NCBI RefSeq assembly: GCF_018143015.1
Contig: NC_054754.1
Span: 25,124,894 to 25,188,893, forward strand
Direction: 5' to 3'
Length of the DNA stretch: 64,000 nt
Source: Lytechinus variegatus
Taxonomy: Eukaryota > Echinodermata > Echinoidea > Temnopleuroida > Toxopneustidae
Shown here: positions 13,201 to 61,975 of the stretch, piece by piece
Layout: each line of letters opens with the position of its first letter
Position numbering within the stretch: position 1 is the stretch's first letter
The notes under the pieces: generated by a model
What the model saw: the letters and a program-made list of their open reading frames with translations, nothing else
Database searches by the model: none
What the model was told of the DNA's origin: nothing
Made by a program: the position numbers and the translations under genes

Positions 13201-15335
13201 GGGTGTTATTACAACACCTTTTGTTGTTAAATTTACACTCTTTGGTGTTATGTTTAATCTCTAGGGTGTAATTTTAACACCTCAGGGTGTGGTCCTCTAT
13301 TAACACCAATTGGTGTCGGTTTTAACACCACAGTTTTTACAGTGAAGAAGGAGTAACTTGGTTTCAGGGGGATATAATGTGCATGTGTGTGTATCACCAT
13401 GGTCACTGCGAATCACTGATTCTCATTATTCTTTTCAGTAACCTCACAAATCACCAATGTACTTCCATTGAATATAATATTCCCATTAAATAAATCGTTG
13501 CAATTGCTTTTCACATTTTTATTCGTTATCAGTTTTCAACATGATATGAGTAGGGTAAGTACTTCTTGTATAATTTGGAAGATTGAAGATGTATAAATAA
13601 TGGATGTCTCTTTAGAGTATCTGTGAAATGTAACCAATTGTTTATTAATTCTTAAATACATCCGATCGTAGAAATCCAAACGAACCTATCTCGAGTAGCA
13701 AGTACCCAGAGTGGCCTAGGTATACCATGCCCGAGCAAGAATATAAAAAGCTCTCTCTAAACATGACCAATGGTAGGGCGATGAGGGCAGCATCTTGTTC
13801 TTTCTGGCTGAACTACATGCCGGGTTTGCATCTTCAAACAGGTACTGGTAACTGGCAGTCGAATAGGACATGCTATACAATCACACCCAAACCCAACTCC
13901 TCATCGTCCGATATGTCAGTCAAAACCAAGTACACTGCAAAACTCCGGTGTTGATTTAACACCAGCCCGCAATCTAGCCACACCAGAGAAGTGTTAAACA
14001 CAAGTTTGGTTTTGGTCTAACACCAGATATGTGTTTATACAACACCAATTAGTATCAAAACAACATCGGTTTGATTCCAAACTGGTTTTGTTCAAATATT
14101 TCTCTGGTATGAACAGATATAGAATCCGGGCTGGTGTTTAATCAACACCGGAGTTTTTGCAGTGTAGCCTTAATCGGTCTGGAGTTTGGTTTCGTTCAAG
14201 TGACTGTATCATTAAACAATCTTTACCACAATATTCCGAACTAATTTGGTTCGAATTATATTTTCAATTAGTAGAATTTCTAACAAGAGCTTCAAATAAG
14301 ACTTTATAAAAGTTGGCCTATGTATGCCTGACATTATAAAACAATCCATTGAATGTGTCTTTGATCTCCTTTGGAAGTCCCACCTCCTCTCCTTTATGGC
14401 CGACATAAAAAAGTCGAATTCAGTTTGCCTTTACAGTTTTCTGTTTATTAGAACGCTGACTGTAGCTCGTTGGAATGGCATCGGCCTCATGAACGGAAGG
14501 CCTGGGATTGATCCCCGGCTACTACTCACAAAATATGGGGCCAATGGTCTTCTTGCGACTTGTGAGATGCTATTGCATTGAGAAAGAAGGGTGCGATAAT
14601 AATATGCAGGGGCCAGTTAGTGGCCATTCTCGATAAATTAAACATTTATCATCAGCACCTTACATTCGATGCTTTGAAGTCCTTTTTTAAAAAAAATAAG
14701 TGATTGTGTATGAAGAGAAAACAGAGGGCTCCCGGAGAACATTCATCTCGCAGCAGGCCTATTTTATTGATAAAAGTAGCATCCATTTCGCAGACGCTAT
14801 TTACAACGCAGCAGTTCCTTTGAAAATGCAATTCGAATCACAATGAACAGGTTAGAGGTCATTCTCGAAAGTTGGTGGACCAGGACAGCATATCGTCTTA
14901 AGATTCGGACCGGACGAAAATTGCAAATTTATGTCGTTGGTCCAGATCCCTGGATGACACTGTTGTTTTGACTCACCTATTTTCGTCAAAGACTGCTTTG
15001 TTAAAGACGAGCTTTTGGTTTTGACAAACGAAACCGTAGAAAACGTATGAGAATTAAGTGATTAGTGCCCTATGCACTGTCTGTATATCATCCGCTGACG
15101 TCTTTACTGTTCAAATCTTGTTATTGCATGGTTTCCTTCTTTCAATATTAAGTCATTCTTTATATTTATGGAAATTCATTTTTTTTTACTTTTTGCAGCT
15201 CCAATCGAAGACATATACGAAGATTGGATGAAGCACTACGAGCTGTGGAAAAATACTGACATGCCAAGTTGGACAGAGGAATTCGACAAATATAAAGAAG
15301 AAAACACATGTCCTACGGCTTCTCCATCTCCTTAA
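1308..15335 (+). CDS. Cholinesterase-like secreted carboxylesterase, complete 8-exon gene (624 aa)
   Basis: Joined exons 1308-1739, 2726-2888, 7486-7563, 8614-8732, 11808-11972, 12319-12929, 13672-13841 and 15199-15335 give 1875 nt ending in TAA, with every intron phase compatible. An alpha/beta-hydrolase of the COesterase family would hydrolyse carboxylic esters such as choline esters outside the cell. Visible: hydrophobic signal peptide (residues about 5-22), omega-loop cysteines C96/C133 with EDCLYL, oxyanion motif WIHGGGY (154-160), nucleophile elbow GESAGG with Ser239, Glu361 in SNEDEA and His479 in [12 protein letters not shown]. Cys pairs 96/133, 293/304 and 438/565 match the three intrachain disulfides of acetylcholinesterase; the 293/304 spacing equals that of Torpedo AChE. 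Start ATG 1308 has G at -3 and an in-frame TAA at 1254. Oddities: a proline-rich omega-loop insert without the expected Trp, and neither a typical AChE T-peptide nor a GPI signal; the C-terminus is TCPTASPSP. Substrate unknown. Confidence 0.9.
2326..2578 (-). mobile_element. tRNA-derived SINE, family A, nearly full
   Basis: On the minus strand a tRNA-like head occupies 2578-2505, with A-box GTGGTTCAGTGG and B-box GAGTTCGAATCCC, followed by a body of about 180 nt. A diverged copy lies at 21261-21484 in the other gene. The anticodon arm is imperfect, so a working tRNA is unlikely. It sits in esterase intron 1. Confidence 0.75.
2726..2888 (+). CDS. Esterase exon 2: oxyanion hole (residues 145-198)
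   Basis: Acceptor TTATTGTAG, donor CTG|GTAAGG; phase 0 in, phase 1 out. It encodes [11 protein letters not shown] and [11 protein letters not shown], both COesterase hallmarks; HGGG supplies the backbone amides of the oxyanion hole. Confidence 0.9.
3203..3316 (+). pseudogene. Duplicate of the esterase exon 1 start inside intron 2
   Basis: This stretch matches 1232-1340 closely: TATCAGCAATA, TGGACG-TTGAATTTCATAG and CATGAATTCGTTTCA recur in order, covering 5' UTR, ATG (3279) and about nine codons. In the copy CACGTAGACC has become CAGGTAGGCC, creating a donor-like CAG|GTAGGC. The reading frame then diverges. GT-rich flanks at 3130-3200 and 3330-3425 are themselves duplicated. Confidence 0.75.
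4204..4905. repeat. Tandem ~105-bp repeat with GCGAAGC hairpins, copy 1
   Basis: After a TA run (4204-4230), units start near 4302, 4421, 4525, 4634 (diverged) and 4733. Most carry GCGAGCGCGAAGCGCGAGCT. The same arrangement recurs at 35711-36150, and a single unit lies at 8340-8365. Confidence 0.8.
4918..5440. repeat. GGCGCCGAT minisatellite
   Basis: About 20 occurrences of GGCGCCGAT or one-base variants, spaced about 20-30 nt and alternating with ATTCTTGAC and TTTAGATTTAGG-type spacers. Confidence 0.8.
5646..5674. repeat. Perfect 13-bp GC-rich hairpin
   Basis: TTTGAGCGGCGCC and GGCGCCGCTCAAA flank a TTC loop with no mismatch. It ends the GGCGCC-rich region, after pyrimidine-rich spacers with further GCGGCGCC words. 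Confidence 0.85.
6095..6306. repeat. Interspersed repeat with T and C tracts ending in TACGCCACTG
   Basis: It contains TTTTTTTTTTTGCTTGTCAA, a run of C and AATCCTAGGTACGCCACTG. Related ends occur near 460-487 and 7165-7175. Confidence 0.5.
6930..7175. repeat. Interspersed repeat shared with 61440-61700
   Basis: G and C tracts followed by ATTATGTCAAAATC, TTTTTGCTC-CGCTCGC and GATACGCCATATCT. The same words in the same order occur at 61500-61650. Confidence 0.65.
7311..7384 (-). mobile_element. tRNA-like SINE head
   Basis: The minus strand shows A-box TGGCTCAGTCGGTAAAG and B-box GGGTTCGAGTCCACCC at tRNA spacing, but the acceptor ends do not pair. It lies 100 bp before esterase exon 3 and is best read as a SINE remnant. 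Confidence 0.55.
7486..7563 (+). CDS. Esterase exon 3 (residues 199-224)
   Basis: Acceptor TCGTGATAG, donor AAAG|GTTTGT; phase 1 at both ends. It encodes [20 protein letters not shown], the family signature GNxGxxDQxxALxWVxxNI just before the nucleophile elbow. It is a short exon 4.6 kb after exon 2, assigned on the motif and on phase. Confidence 0.9.
7937..8480. repeat. Repeat-derived stretch with a GCGCGAAGCGCG unit
   Basis: CAGGGGCGGCGGAAC at 7940 resembles ends of other repeats here, and 8345-8365 holds one GAGCGCGAAGCGCGAGC unit of the 4204-4905 family. The rest is unassigned. Confidence 0.45.
8614..8732 (+). CDS. Esterase exon 4: nucleophile elbow, Ser239
   Basis: It encodes [18 protein letters not shown] and SVSLHMLSP; Ser239 is the nucleophile. 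Donor CAG|GTAATG, phase 0 out. The acceptor at 8613 (TTTTTTAAAG) gives the family-normal join [11 protein letters not shown] stronger-looking acceptor TTCTAG at 8586 would add nine in-frame residues (VVILDSFFK) at that join. Confidence 0.85.
9011..9175. mobile_element. Foldback element (GGGCGACATACTGTCCAC ends)
   Basis: Inverted arms 9011-9028 and 9158-9175 match 17 of 18. The core is rich in TTACCCAAT/ATTGGGTAA words in both orientations. Confidence 0.7.
9878..10004. repeat. Fragment of the CTTCCGCCGCCAATG repeat family
   Basis: It shares CATCC-AAAATTTCAGGTG, TTGCTTGTCA and CTTCCGCCGCCAATG with the right part of 15789-16084. Confidence 0.6.
10100..10500. repeat. ~155-bp tandem repeat with GGTCACATGACC core
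   Basis: Three diverged copies are marked by AGGTCACATGACCAAGGTCA near 10143, 10297 and 10456, each followed by GTCAATGAACTTTGGCCA-type sequence. A single copy recurs near 61815-61960. Known from experience as a widespread marine-invertebrate repeat. Confidence 0.75.
10516..11353. mobile_element. Tandem double foldback element (AAAAGGGGTTAGG arms)
   Basis: Outer ends ATAATTGAAGAG and CTCTTCAATTAT are inverted. GCAAAAGGGGTTAGG and its complement occur about six times at 10530, 10735, 10915, 10960, 11140 and 11325. Two units of about 420 bp meet at CTCTTCAGAAGAG (10937-10949). Confidence 0.8.
11472..11618. mobile_element. MITE-like element, GGGGCCCGTTGCAGAAAG ends, copy 1
   Basis: Perfect 24-bp inverted ends at 11472-11495 and 11595-11618 enclose 99 bp with CAACTT-ATTTTCAACCAATC. 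It sits in esterase intron 4. Confidence 0.85.
11808..11972 (+). CDS. Esterase exon 5: SGNAVCPWA to C304 (residues 265-319)
   Basis: Acceptor CGTACAG, donor ATG|GTTAGT; 165 nt, phase 0 at both ends. [10 protein letters not shown] matches the cholinesterase segment after the nucleophile (Torpedo NCPWA). C293 and C304 enclose an 11-residue loop as in AChE. Confidence 0.9.
12319..12929 (+). CDS. Esterase exon 6: Glu361 and His479 of the triad (residues 320-522)
   Basis: Acceptor TCATTAG, donor TCAGG|GTAAGA, phase 2 out. This largest exon encodes [21 protein letters not shown] with Glu361, FACPTEYYA with C438, and [17 protein letters not shown] with His479. Triad spacings of 122 and 118 residues are close to Torpedo AChE (127 and 113). 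Confidence 0.92.
13106..13344. mobile_element. Foldback element with CACTGTAAAAACTGTGGTG ends
   Basis: 23-bp ends match inverted at 21 positions. The interior is made of repeated GGTGTTA/TAACACC words, so it can form many alternative hairpins. Confidence 0.75.
13672..13841 (+). CDS. Esterase exon 7: C-terminal catalytic domain (residues 523-579)
   Basis: Acceptor GATCGTAG, donor ACAG|GTACTG; phase 2 in, phase 1 out. It encodes [13 protein letters not shown] across the join, then EWPRYT and [11 protein letters not shown], equivalent to the AChE CxFWxxFLPKL segment. C565 would pair with C438. Confidence 0.9.
13933..14164. mobile_element. MITE with CACTGCAAAACTCCGGTGTT ends and TA target duplication
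   Basis: Inverted ends of about 38 bp match almost perfectly and are flanked by TA on both sides. The ends resemble 13106-13344 (CACTGyAAAAACT-GGTGTT). Confidence 0.8.
14455..14600 (+). mobile_element. tRNA-like SINE head in esterase intron 7
   Basis: TAGCTCGTTGGAATGGCATC resembles a tRNA A-box region and GGGATTGATCCCC a B-box about 45 nt later. The anticodon arm is poor and no clean cloverleaf forms. The length of the body is uncertain. Confidence 0.5.
15199..15335 (+). CDS. Esterase exon 8: C-terminus and stop (residues 580-624)
   Basis: Acceptor TTTTTGCAG, then a hydrophilic tail rich in W, Y, E and K ([16 protein letters not shown]) ending TCPTASPSP and TAA at 15333-15335. One cysteine lies nine residues from the end and could form an intersubunit disulfide, but this is only a guess. 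The tail is neither a hydrophobic GPI signal nor an obvious T-peptide. Confidence 0.85.
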
Positions 15336-15686
15336 TTATATAGTATGATTGACCTTCAGCAAAATATTGCCCCAATTAAGTCGTAGACGTGGGTTATGGG
15401 TCAGCTTATCGCCGACATGACCGAGGTCGTCTTTGCGCGCGTCAATGATTACGCCCATAGTAGAGACCAAACCATAGAGTTATCAATCTCTTCCCGATAT
15501 TCACGTAATCTAGGGCAATACAGTTTTTATAACCAGCTCAGACGTCTGAAACGCGTAAAAATAATTCATTTTCAATTAAATAAGTAAATGAATAATGATT
15601 AAGTAAAACTTTAACCAGTGATGGTGCAAGGGAGGGGGGGGGGCAGGGACGGCCTCTGTATGATTAATTTTAAGTCGGGGAATAAA
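15336..15686 (+). other. Probable 3' UTR of the esterase gene
   Basis: No coding evidence. Possible polyadenylation signals are ATTAAA at 15575-15580 and AATAAA at 15681-15686. Which one is used cannot be told from the sequence. Confidence 0.4.
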
Positions 15687-15788
15687 GAGGAGGCAAAGGT
15701 AAGAGGGAGAATTTTTCATTCGAGTGGAATATGGTGTTACAATATTAGGTCGCCTCTCCCATCCCCTCCAAAGAATTTGCCTGCCCAC

Positions 15789-16084
15789 CATAGGCGGCGG
15801 AAGCGGGGGGGGGGGACGTGTCCCCCCCTAAATTTTAGGGGGGGGGACGGTCCCCCCCCCCTAGATTTTTGTTTGATAACCTTTTTTTTTTTGCTTGTCA
15901 ATTTTGTTGTCCTGCGTCCCCCCTAAATTCACGTGGCCCCCCTCCCCCTGAAACGTGTTGTCCCCCCCTAAAATTAAGGTTGATGACTTTTTTTCCTTTT
16001 TTTTGCTTGTCAAAATTTTTTACATGTGCCCATCCAAAAATTTCAGGTGGACATCCCTAAATTTTTGGGCTTCCGCCGCCAATG
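15789..16084. mobile_element. Element with CATAGGCGGCGGAAGC inverted ends
   Basis: CATAGGCGGCGGAAGC at 15789-15804 is inverted at 16069-16084 (one mismatch). The interior holds several C/G tracts and TTGCTTGTCAA words. A run of C follows at 16092-16107. Confidence 0.7.
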
Positions 16085-16987
16085 CTGCCCACCCCCCCCC
16101 CCCCCCCGATGATAACTATCAAAATTCAATATGTATCAGGTTCATTCTTTGAATCAGCCAAGAGTTCGTATTTTGTAATGCTGTATTGCTATGCATATAA
16201 GTTGGGCACTGAACAGTCCATTGTTTGTTACAAATGCAAAAGAGATTTCAAAATGAAAACTCAGTTTCAGACGCCAAAATTGTTCAATAAACTGACTGAG
16301 ATTTTAAAAGTTTAGATCTTTCGATAGTTTTAAAAGGCATATCTTTGTTTTCTTTTATATTTTTTAGCAAATGCACCCACACTTCACCCCTCTCGTGTAA
16401 TATGCTTAATATGTATTTCTTTTATTATTGGTGTTTAAAGTTAAACTATTGGATTGGAATATTGGAATGCCATTTTTTTATACTTGTTTTCCGAATTAAT
16501 TCATTATACATTTTTATGTGAATGCAGGGCTCTCAAGGAGAGCAGGTTCACTGGATTTAAATGGAGAATGACTACATTGTTTCATTAAACTGAAATAAAT
16601 TGATAAATTGGATCTGTACAATATGTGTAACGTGGACATGGTGAATAGAAGTACTTGTGGTAAAGTGTCTGGTAAGAAACTATTGTCATTGTGCACATAA
16701 ACCTATACAGTCTGGCGCGCCATGCGACGTATATCACATCGTCAATCGCGCCATTCCAAATTACAAACACCTTCATGACTAATTGGCTTTGTCCGCGGAC
16801 TAAAAAATCATTTTAAATCGCCGAGTCGTCTTTAAAATACATTATTCTCGGTGAAAAAAAATGACAAAACAAAATGATATGCGATTATGTCGTGGGTTTA
16901 TGAAATAGAGATGAACGCTTCCGAATCTGGTGTCACAATCACATAAGTATGAAACATGGATATGAATACTTCTGATTAGACACACCT

Positions 16988-17134
16988 GGGGCCCGTTGCA
17001 GAAAGAGTTGCAATCGATTGCAACTGTAAAAATCATGTGCAACTTCATTTTCAACCAATCAACAGCGCGCATTTGGGACTTACGATTGATTTTTGGGCTT
17101 GCGTTTATACGCAACTCTTTCTGCATCGGGCCCC
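16988..17134. mobile_element. MITE-like element, GGGGCCCGTTGCAGAAAG ends, copy 2
   Basis: It has the same length (147 bp) and core as 11472-11618, with one mismatch between the arms. Confidence 0.85.
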
Positions 17135-17477
17135 TGGGCGTTGTGGCGTGCGCCTGTAATCATGGAAGTTCATGGTACCTCCATGATGAAATCAATACAA
17201 TTATAAGATGATGTGAGTGATTCGTGTGGATTTCGTAAGAATTTGTGGGAGAGCAAAAAACATATAACATAATTATATTTGATTATTAACAATAAAATAG
17301 TGGAATCGGTATTCATAATTTAGTTCACCAAGAATAATAACTTTCCATCTTCTTCTTTCATTATATTCTAAGAGATTATACAATTCAGAATAAAACTGAA
17401 TTGGGGCTTCAATAAAAACATTTGATGTGTGCGTGTAAAAGTTTTAAACATTAAAATCTCTTAATTTATATCTTCCA

Positions 17478-17630
17478 GGGGAGTGTTTCATTTCCATCCG
17501 ACAAGTTGTCAGATCTGACATCTTTCTCTGATGTTGATTGGCTGAGAGGTACTGTTACTATGGTAACTGTCGGATAAAATGGGACTTGTCGGATAAAACG
17601 TCCGACAAGTCCTTTCATGAAACGCTCCCA
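17478..17630. mobile_element. MITE of the GGGAGCGTTTCATGAAA family, copy 1
   Basis: Ends GGGGAGTGTTTCAT and ATGAAACGCTCCC are inverted; the inside has CCGACAAGTTGTCAGATCTG and TGATTGGCTGAGAG. It matches 28051-28190 throughout. Confidence 0.8.
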
Positions 17631-17689
17631 AGAAGTATAAATTTTAGAGATCAGCCAATTAACTAATTCATATTTAACCATAACCATTT

Positions 17690-20229
17690 TGTCAGTTTGT
17701 CTAATACTAGTTATTGATTGAGATTCACCTGTGATAATTTGTCAGGGTTTGGTTTCTGTCAGTCAAAGGCCCTCTGCTGGGTAGAATAAGTGGATACATA
17801 TAACAGCATCGTGTCCAGGTTGTGTGTATTTTGTAATGTGCGTTTTAAAGCAGATACGAACCAATAGCGCCATCTCAAGTCCTCAACTACTCATACTTGG
17901 CCAGTTTCCTGATCCATAATTCTAGTGTAGTCTAGTAATATAGACCCACTTGAATGATAACATCTAATTAACTACTCAAGTCACTTATACCGCAATAATC
18001 ATGCTACCAAGTAGCAAAACAGTTACTTTTCCTCTCAAAACATTTTAGTTTCTAAATACAAATACAATTATAGGTCAATTTATTCTCTGTAGTATTAGTA
18101 TATATCTGAAAACGTACATTTTAAGACTATGTATTCATAACACACGGTCAATGAGAGACCAAACAGTTCACTCCCCCTTTAAAGCAATGGAGGAGTTTGA
18201 TCCAAAATTAATGTCCCGCGCATTTTGCTAGAATGACCAAACTTTGCAGTTGCCAAAATGCGCCGTGATTAGTGACGGCATATTCTAGTAACTGCAAAAA
18301 TACCAAAGTGTGCCGTAACGGTGTGTTTTTAGCGCCGACACCAGTTTTGGGGTGCAGTGATAGAACTTTCCCTGGGTGCTGTTTTCCTAGATTTGCCATG
18401 CACATCCCGTTTTCAAGTTCATATACACCCAAGATATGTCTTCACGCTACTGGACTAATCTTTATAAAATGATAAAAAGCCTATGTAAATTAATCCATAA
18501 ACTTAATTAAATACATATGTGATTTTTATTTCATATCAAAATACAGGAGATCAATTTACCATGATACATGGTAACAGCCATGTCCATACAATGCAAATAT
18601 TCCCGAAAACATTGACAGTTAGTGATTACAAACAATTCGACAAGCAACTAGACATTGATTTTTACACTTTGAGGAGTGCTTTAGCCCATTAATCTACAAG
18701 ACATGAAGGATGTAACATTTGGAATTCACTACCTTTATGTATACAATTATGCAACAATATTTCATCATTCAAGAATAATATGAAGGATTTATTTCTCTCA
18801 AATTACTGTAAGTGATATTTTTTCCAAGTACTTTTCACAATTGAGGTATATGAAGTTTTTTTTCATTCAAATGATGTCTTACCATGGTGTAATGATAATA
18901 AAAAATATGCATTTATATACTGCAAAAATATTTCTATACATTCTATCGCGCTGCAAGGGGAATTATACTTGTCTTTTGTTGTAATATATTTTGAGCTAAT
19001 TTTAGTTAAAACAGATTACTTACCTATGTTATTTAAGTGACTCTGCACTTCAAACATATTTTGTTTATGCTTGGTTCCTATATTCTGTCAATTTATTTTT
19101 CTTATACATGGTAAAAAATGAAACAAACAGACAAATAAATTATAAATTTTGGTACATAAGAAATCAATATATTCGGAGATGCATAGATGGAATTGCATAT
19201 GAGAGCATATACAAGGGAAGGAAAATGAAAACATTAATGAAAGAGAGATGGAAAGACAAAAGGAGTCAGAAAGTGGGAAGATACGAAAGCGTAACTATCA
19301 CTTCATGATAGAGAAACATTCAAAGAGAATAATAATTGACAGTTATAGGCACATTCGTACAAGTATAGAACAACTTTGTTATACATAAAACAAATAAATT
19401 GGTCAGGATGTAAATATAAACAAAATTCTAGTTGCATTAATGAAATTATATACTTCCAAAACATCATATTACAAGTGTTTGAAAATATAAAAAAAGCCCT
19501 AATTGAATGAAGATCTAAATTGCATCCATGCATGGGTAGGCTGATCAATGTTTAAAACTTCAAAACAGAAATAGGCAATCATGAATCATATAATATCATG
19601 TTATAACTTCCAAGATGTTTACTAGTACATTCGGTCAATGAAGTACGCCTGTAGTCTCTTTGTGTTTGTGATTAATTGATCAATTATAAGATGGCCTTAA
19701 ATGAAAATGAAAGGAGTAAGTAACCTTTACTAAAATCTAAGAGACAGACAGAGAGAAGGGGAGAGTGGTAAAAATAAGAAATGAGAGGAGGTGACATCAA
19801 TCTTGAGGAAATTGAAATTTGGGCTCTATAGGGAACCTATCAGTTTCCACACAGGAAAATACATCCTCTTTATTTACAAACAGAAAAACAGAATAATCAT
19901 GATATTTGTATTTTTTATTATCAACGTTATAGTTATTCCAGATTGAATGAGCATGTATAAACAAAATCAAGGAGGAAATATGTTTTACTGTTAACTTCCA
20001 GAAGAACAGTCATGTCTATGACAAGTAAGTATAAGAAAACAATATTCAATAATACAAATATTCTGATTAAAAAATTAGGAAGAATACATTTCTAAAAATT
20101 CATATTTGAATGTCTGAAATAACAATTATCTCAACAGGATCAATTGCATTTTATTTTCAATTTTCAGAATTTTTATTATCAGGTTTTTTTTTGGTTTTTT
20201 TTAATGTATACATGTATTTTTTTTATTAC
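17690..20229. other. Non-coding stretch between the convergent genes
   Basis: AT-rich sequence without a supported gene. Short open frames (18208-18472, 19108-19308) look random or A-rich. Part may be 3' UTR of the MAM/LDLa gene if a distal polyadenylation site is used. Confidence 0.4.
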
Positions 20230-20396
20230 CTGGGGCCTGTTGCATAAAACTTTTTACCTGAGAAAACTCTGGTAAAAATTGAAAACTAAGGTTAGTCTGA
20301 TGTCTGCCATTGACTTTAACACAGGGTAAACCTGGTAAAAACAACCTTTTTACCCGAGTTTTCTCAGGTAAAAAATTTTATGCAACGGGCCCCTGG
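20230..20396. mobile_element. MITE with GGGGCCTGTTGCATAAAA ends
   Basis: Ends GGGGCCTGTTGCATAAAA and TTTTATGCAACGGGCCCC are inverted, with inner arms TTTTTACC-GAGAAAACT also inverted. It lies about 430 bp past the MAM/LDLa stop codon. Confidence 0.8.
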
Positions 20397-20700
20397 TGTA
20401 ATAACTGTACATTAATTAATTGGATATAAATGGGTTTAAAGTAAACACGACATCTATAATTAAACATCTTCTAAACATCGGAGGAAGATACCTAAGATTC
20501 AGATTTGTATCATACTTTCTCCATTTTACCCTACCAAATACCAATAAAGGCATTTAAATGAAGAATCATAATGAATCATTAACATAACAATATTTATGCA
20601 GTTAAAGGAAAGGACATGGAAGGGGTTAGATATTCTAAAGGGAAACATAAACCTTAAAGCAACACGTTATCCTGAACAAAAAGAAAACACAAAATATATA

Positions 20701-20706
20701 TTTATT
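20701..20706 (-). promoter_or_regulatory. Candidate polyadenylation signal of the MAM/LDLa gene
   Basis: AATAAA on the minus strand, about 115 nt past the stop codon. Other AATAAA-like sites lie further downstream, so the used site is not certain. Confidence 0.4.
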
Positions 20707-20821
20707 CCCTTATCCTTTAGAAAAGTCCATCTATTGGTTCTATAAGATTTAAAATCAAATTATTTGCATTCAGGTGTACTTGGGCATAAGGTAAAGTTGC
20801 CATAACAACCATGGATACTGA

Positions 20822-59872
<39,051 letters not shown>

Positions 59873-61290
59873 TATTATCGTCTAGTATTTTCAGGTAAAT
59901 TTTCTTGTTATATTCACCAAGGAAACACAATATCTTCTGGATGTATATCGGTAAATGACTTAACTAGTTTACAATAATTATCTAGACGTGGATTCCGACA
60001 TACTCCAGGCATCAAAGTTTTGTTTAATTAATATCAGTGTGCACTGTTTGTTTGATCAGATAATCATAGTTATCATTTAAGGAGCGCAAACTTTGGTAGC
60101 TAATACTGCAGATATTTCTATAAATATATACTGGAGGAACAAAGAATGCAATCAAGATTACATCCAATCGAAGTTAATCGTTTTCACTTTCAATGAAAAT
60201 CTAATTTTGTGATAGTATTAAAAAAGTGATATATATTTCACATTTTCCAATCCATACATGTAACTTATCTCCTCTTCTATCTTGGTCATCACTTGGAGGG
60301 GGGGGGGGGGGGGAGGGGGGGGGAGTGCAAAACTGTAACGAGGCTATCTGCACATTCCATTACAAATATCATTTTATTCCGTGAATTGTGAAGAAAATCT
60401 TCATAATCAACGATTCATTATCATATAAGCAAATAAATATTTTATTTTTTCAATTTGAAAATAAATTTTGATGTAATGTTACGCTTTTCTCCAGCTCTTC
60501 TCTCGCTGCCGATCCCACCAGTCTGTTTGTTGTTTATGTGTGCCCGAAGGCGGCGGGGGGGGGTGTTACGTCTGGGACCGACCTTTAACGTTACCATCTG
60601 AAAGACTCGAACCATCTTGACACCGTTCCCTTTTAACGGGGGGTGTCATTAAGCCTCTTCAGACGATATTTTTTCGCTTCCAAATACACACACAACCAAT
60701 CAGAAGCAAGGATGTTAAAATAAGAAGAAAAAAAGTTTTGTGAATACCCTGCATACACCTTTAGACTTTATAATCACACAGATCAAATATCAACATACCT
60801 GAAGAGTTGATAGGAAACTGAAGGTGATCGAACGTTCTCAAATGTCAAAATTTACAAGATTTGAGATAACGGAATACATGGAGGGGTCCTACTTCCAGAG
60901 CTGAGCATTGCAAGTTTGAAATCGGGGGTAGGCACTAATTTAGATGTTTGTTTATGAATCAAATTACATTGTTTGTCTTGATTAAAATCGACATAACAAA
61001 GTATGAGGACTTTAAAAATGTTTATAGTCACCTGGTATCCGTTTTAATCCCTTCCCCTTCCTTTTCTGTTTCACCAACATTCAACCTTCGGCGATTTTAA
61101 TCTGCTTGGTCTACTGGGAGAGTACGTCGAATACGACATCAGCAAGACGGATACGGTAAACCATCAATTTATATTAATTGCCGTTTGATCGAAGCAATGG
61201 CTCGCCCTAATTCATTGCCAATTCAATTCGTGACCTATTCATCGATAACCGATTTGTCCTTGCGATTCCCTTTTATCATGGGCGTACAAA
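59873..61290. other. Upstream flank of the MAM/LDLa gene
   Basis: It contains the presumed 5' UTR and promoter. A TATATTTATA word on the minus strand near 60121-60130 could be a TATA box but AT richness makes this weak. A G-tract lies at 60297-60323. No gene is seen. Confidence 0.3.
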
Positions 61291-61294
61291 TGGT

Positions 61295-61790
61295 GGCTGG
61301 GGATGCCCCCCCCCCTAAAAAAATCACAAGAAAAAAAAGAGAAAAAGAAAATAAAAGGTAAGTGATAAGGGTGAAATATTTTATCATTTCCCGAATATTA
61401 TGTCAAAATTTATCACAAACTTACTTTTTTGCCCACCCCCCCCCAAAAAAACAACACGACTAAGAAAAAAGAGAAGACAAGAAAAGGAAAGGGATTAAGG
61501 TAAATATGATATTTTCTGAATATTATGTCAAAATCTATCACAAACTTGGATTTTTGTAATAAGGATGTCGAAATTTTTGCTCGCTCGCTTGCAACTTCTT
61601 ATATCAATTTTACGAGATACGCCATATCTATCGAGCCCCTCAAAATGTATGCCTAGTACCAAAATATTGTATGGCCTACCCAACAAACATAGTCTACACA
61701 GGCCGACTATATTTTTACAAAATATTGGGGGATTTCTACTCAATATTGTCTCCGCCGCTTTAAACCAATGTTAAGATTTTGAATTGTCGT
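61295..61790. repeat. Interspersed repeat with C-tracts, related to 6930-7175
   Basis: TATTATGTCAAAATCTATCACA, TTTTTGCTCGCTCGCTTGCAA and GAGATACGCCATATCT occur in the same order as at 6930-7175; part of it is duplicated in tandem (61390 and 61515). Confidence 0.65.
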
Positions 61791-61799
61791 CGTAGCTTA

Positions 61800-61975
61800 A
61801 AAAGTTTAAAGACCTACTGGAACATAAGAGCAATCAAGTATCACTGAACATCCTGTGCGAGTTTCAGGTCACATGGTAAACGTCAAATGTCAGTTAGGGT
61901 CAGCGAACTTTGGACGTCTTAAGGATAGGCCCTATTTGATGAATTGCAATCCTAAAAATTATGGATCTAGTTCGC
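61800..61975. repeat. Single copy of the ~155-bp GGTCACATG repeat
   Basis: ACATAAGAGCAATCAAGTA, TCCTGTGCGAGTTTCAGG and TCACATGG match the 10100-10500 array. Confidence 0.75.

Noticed and set aside
13727..13954. Extension of esterase exon 7 to a stop at 13954
   Set aside because: The donor at 13841 and a phase-matched exon 8 with its own stop fit the family; the extension enters a MITE.
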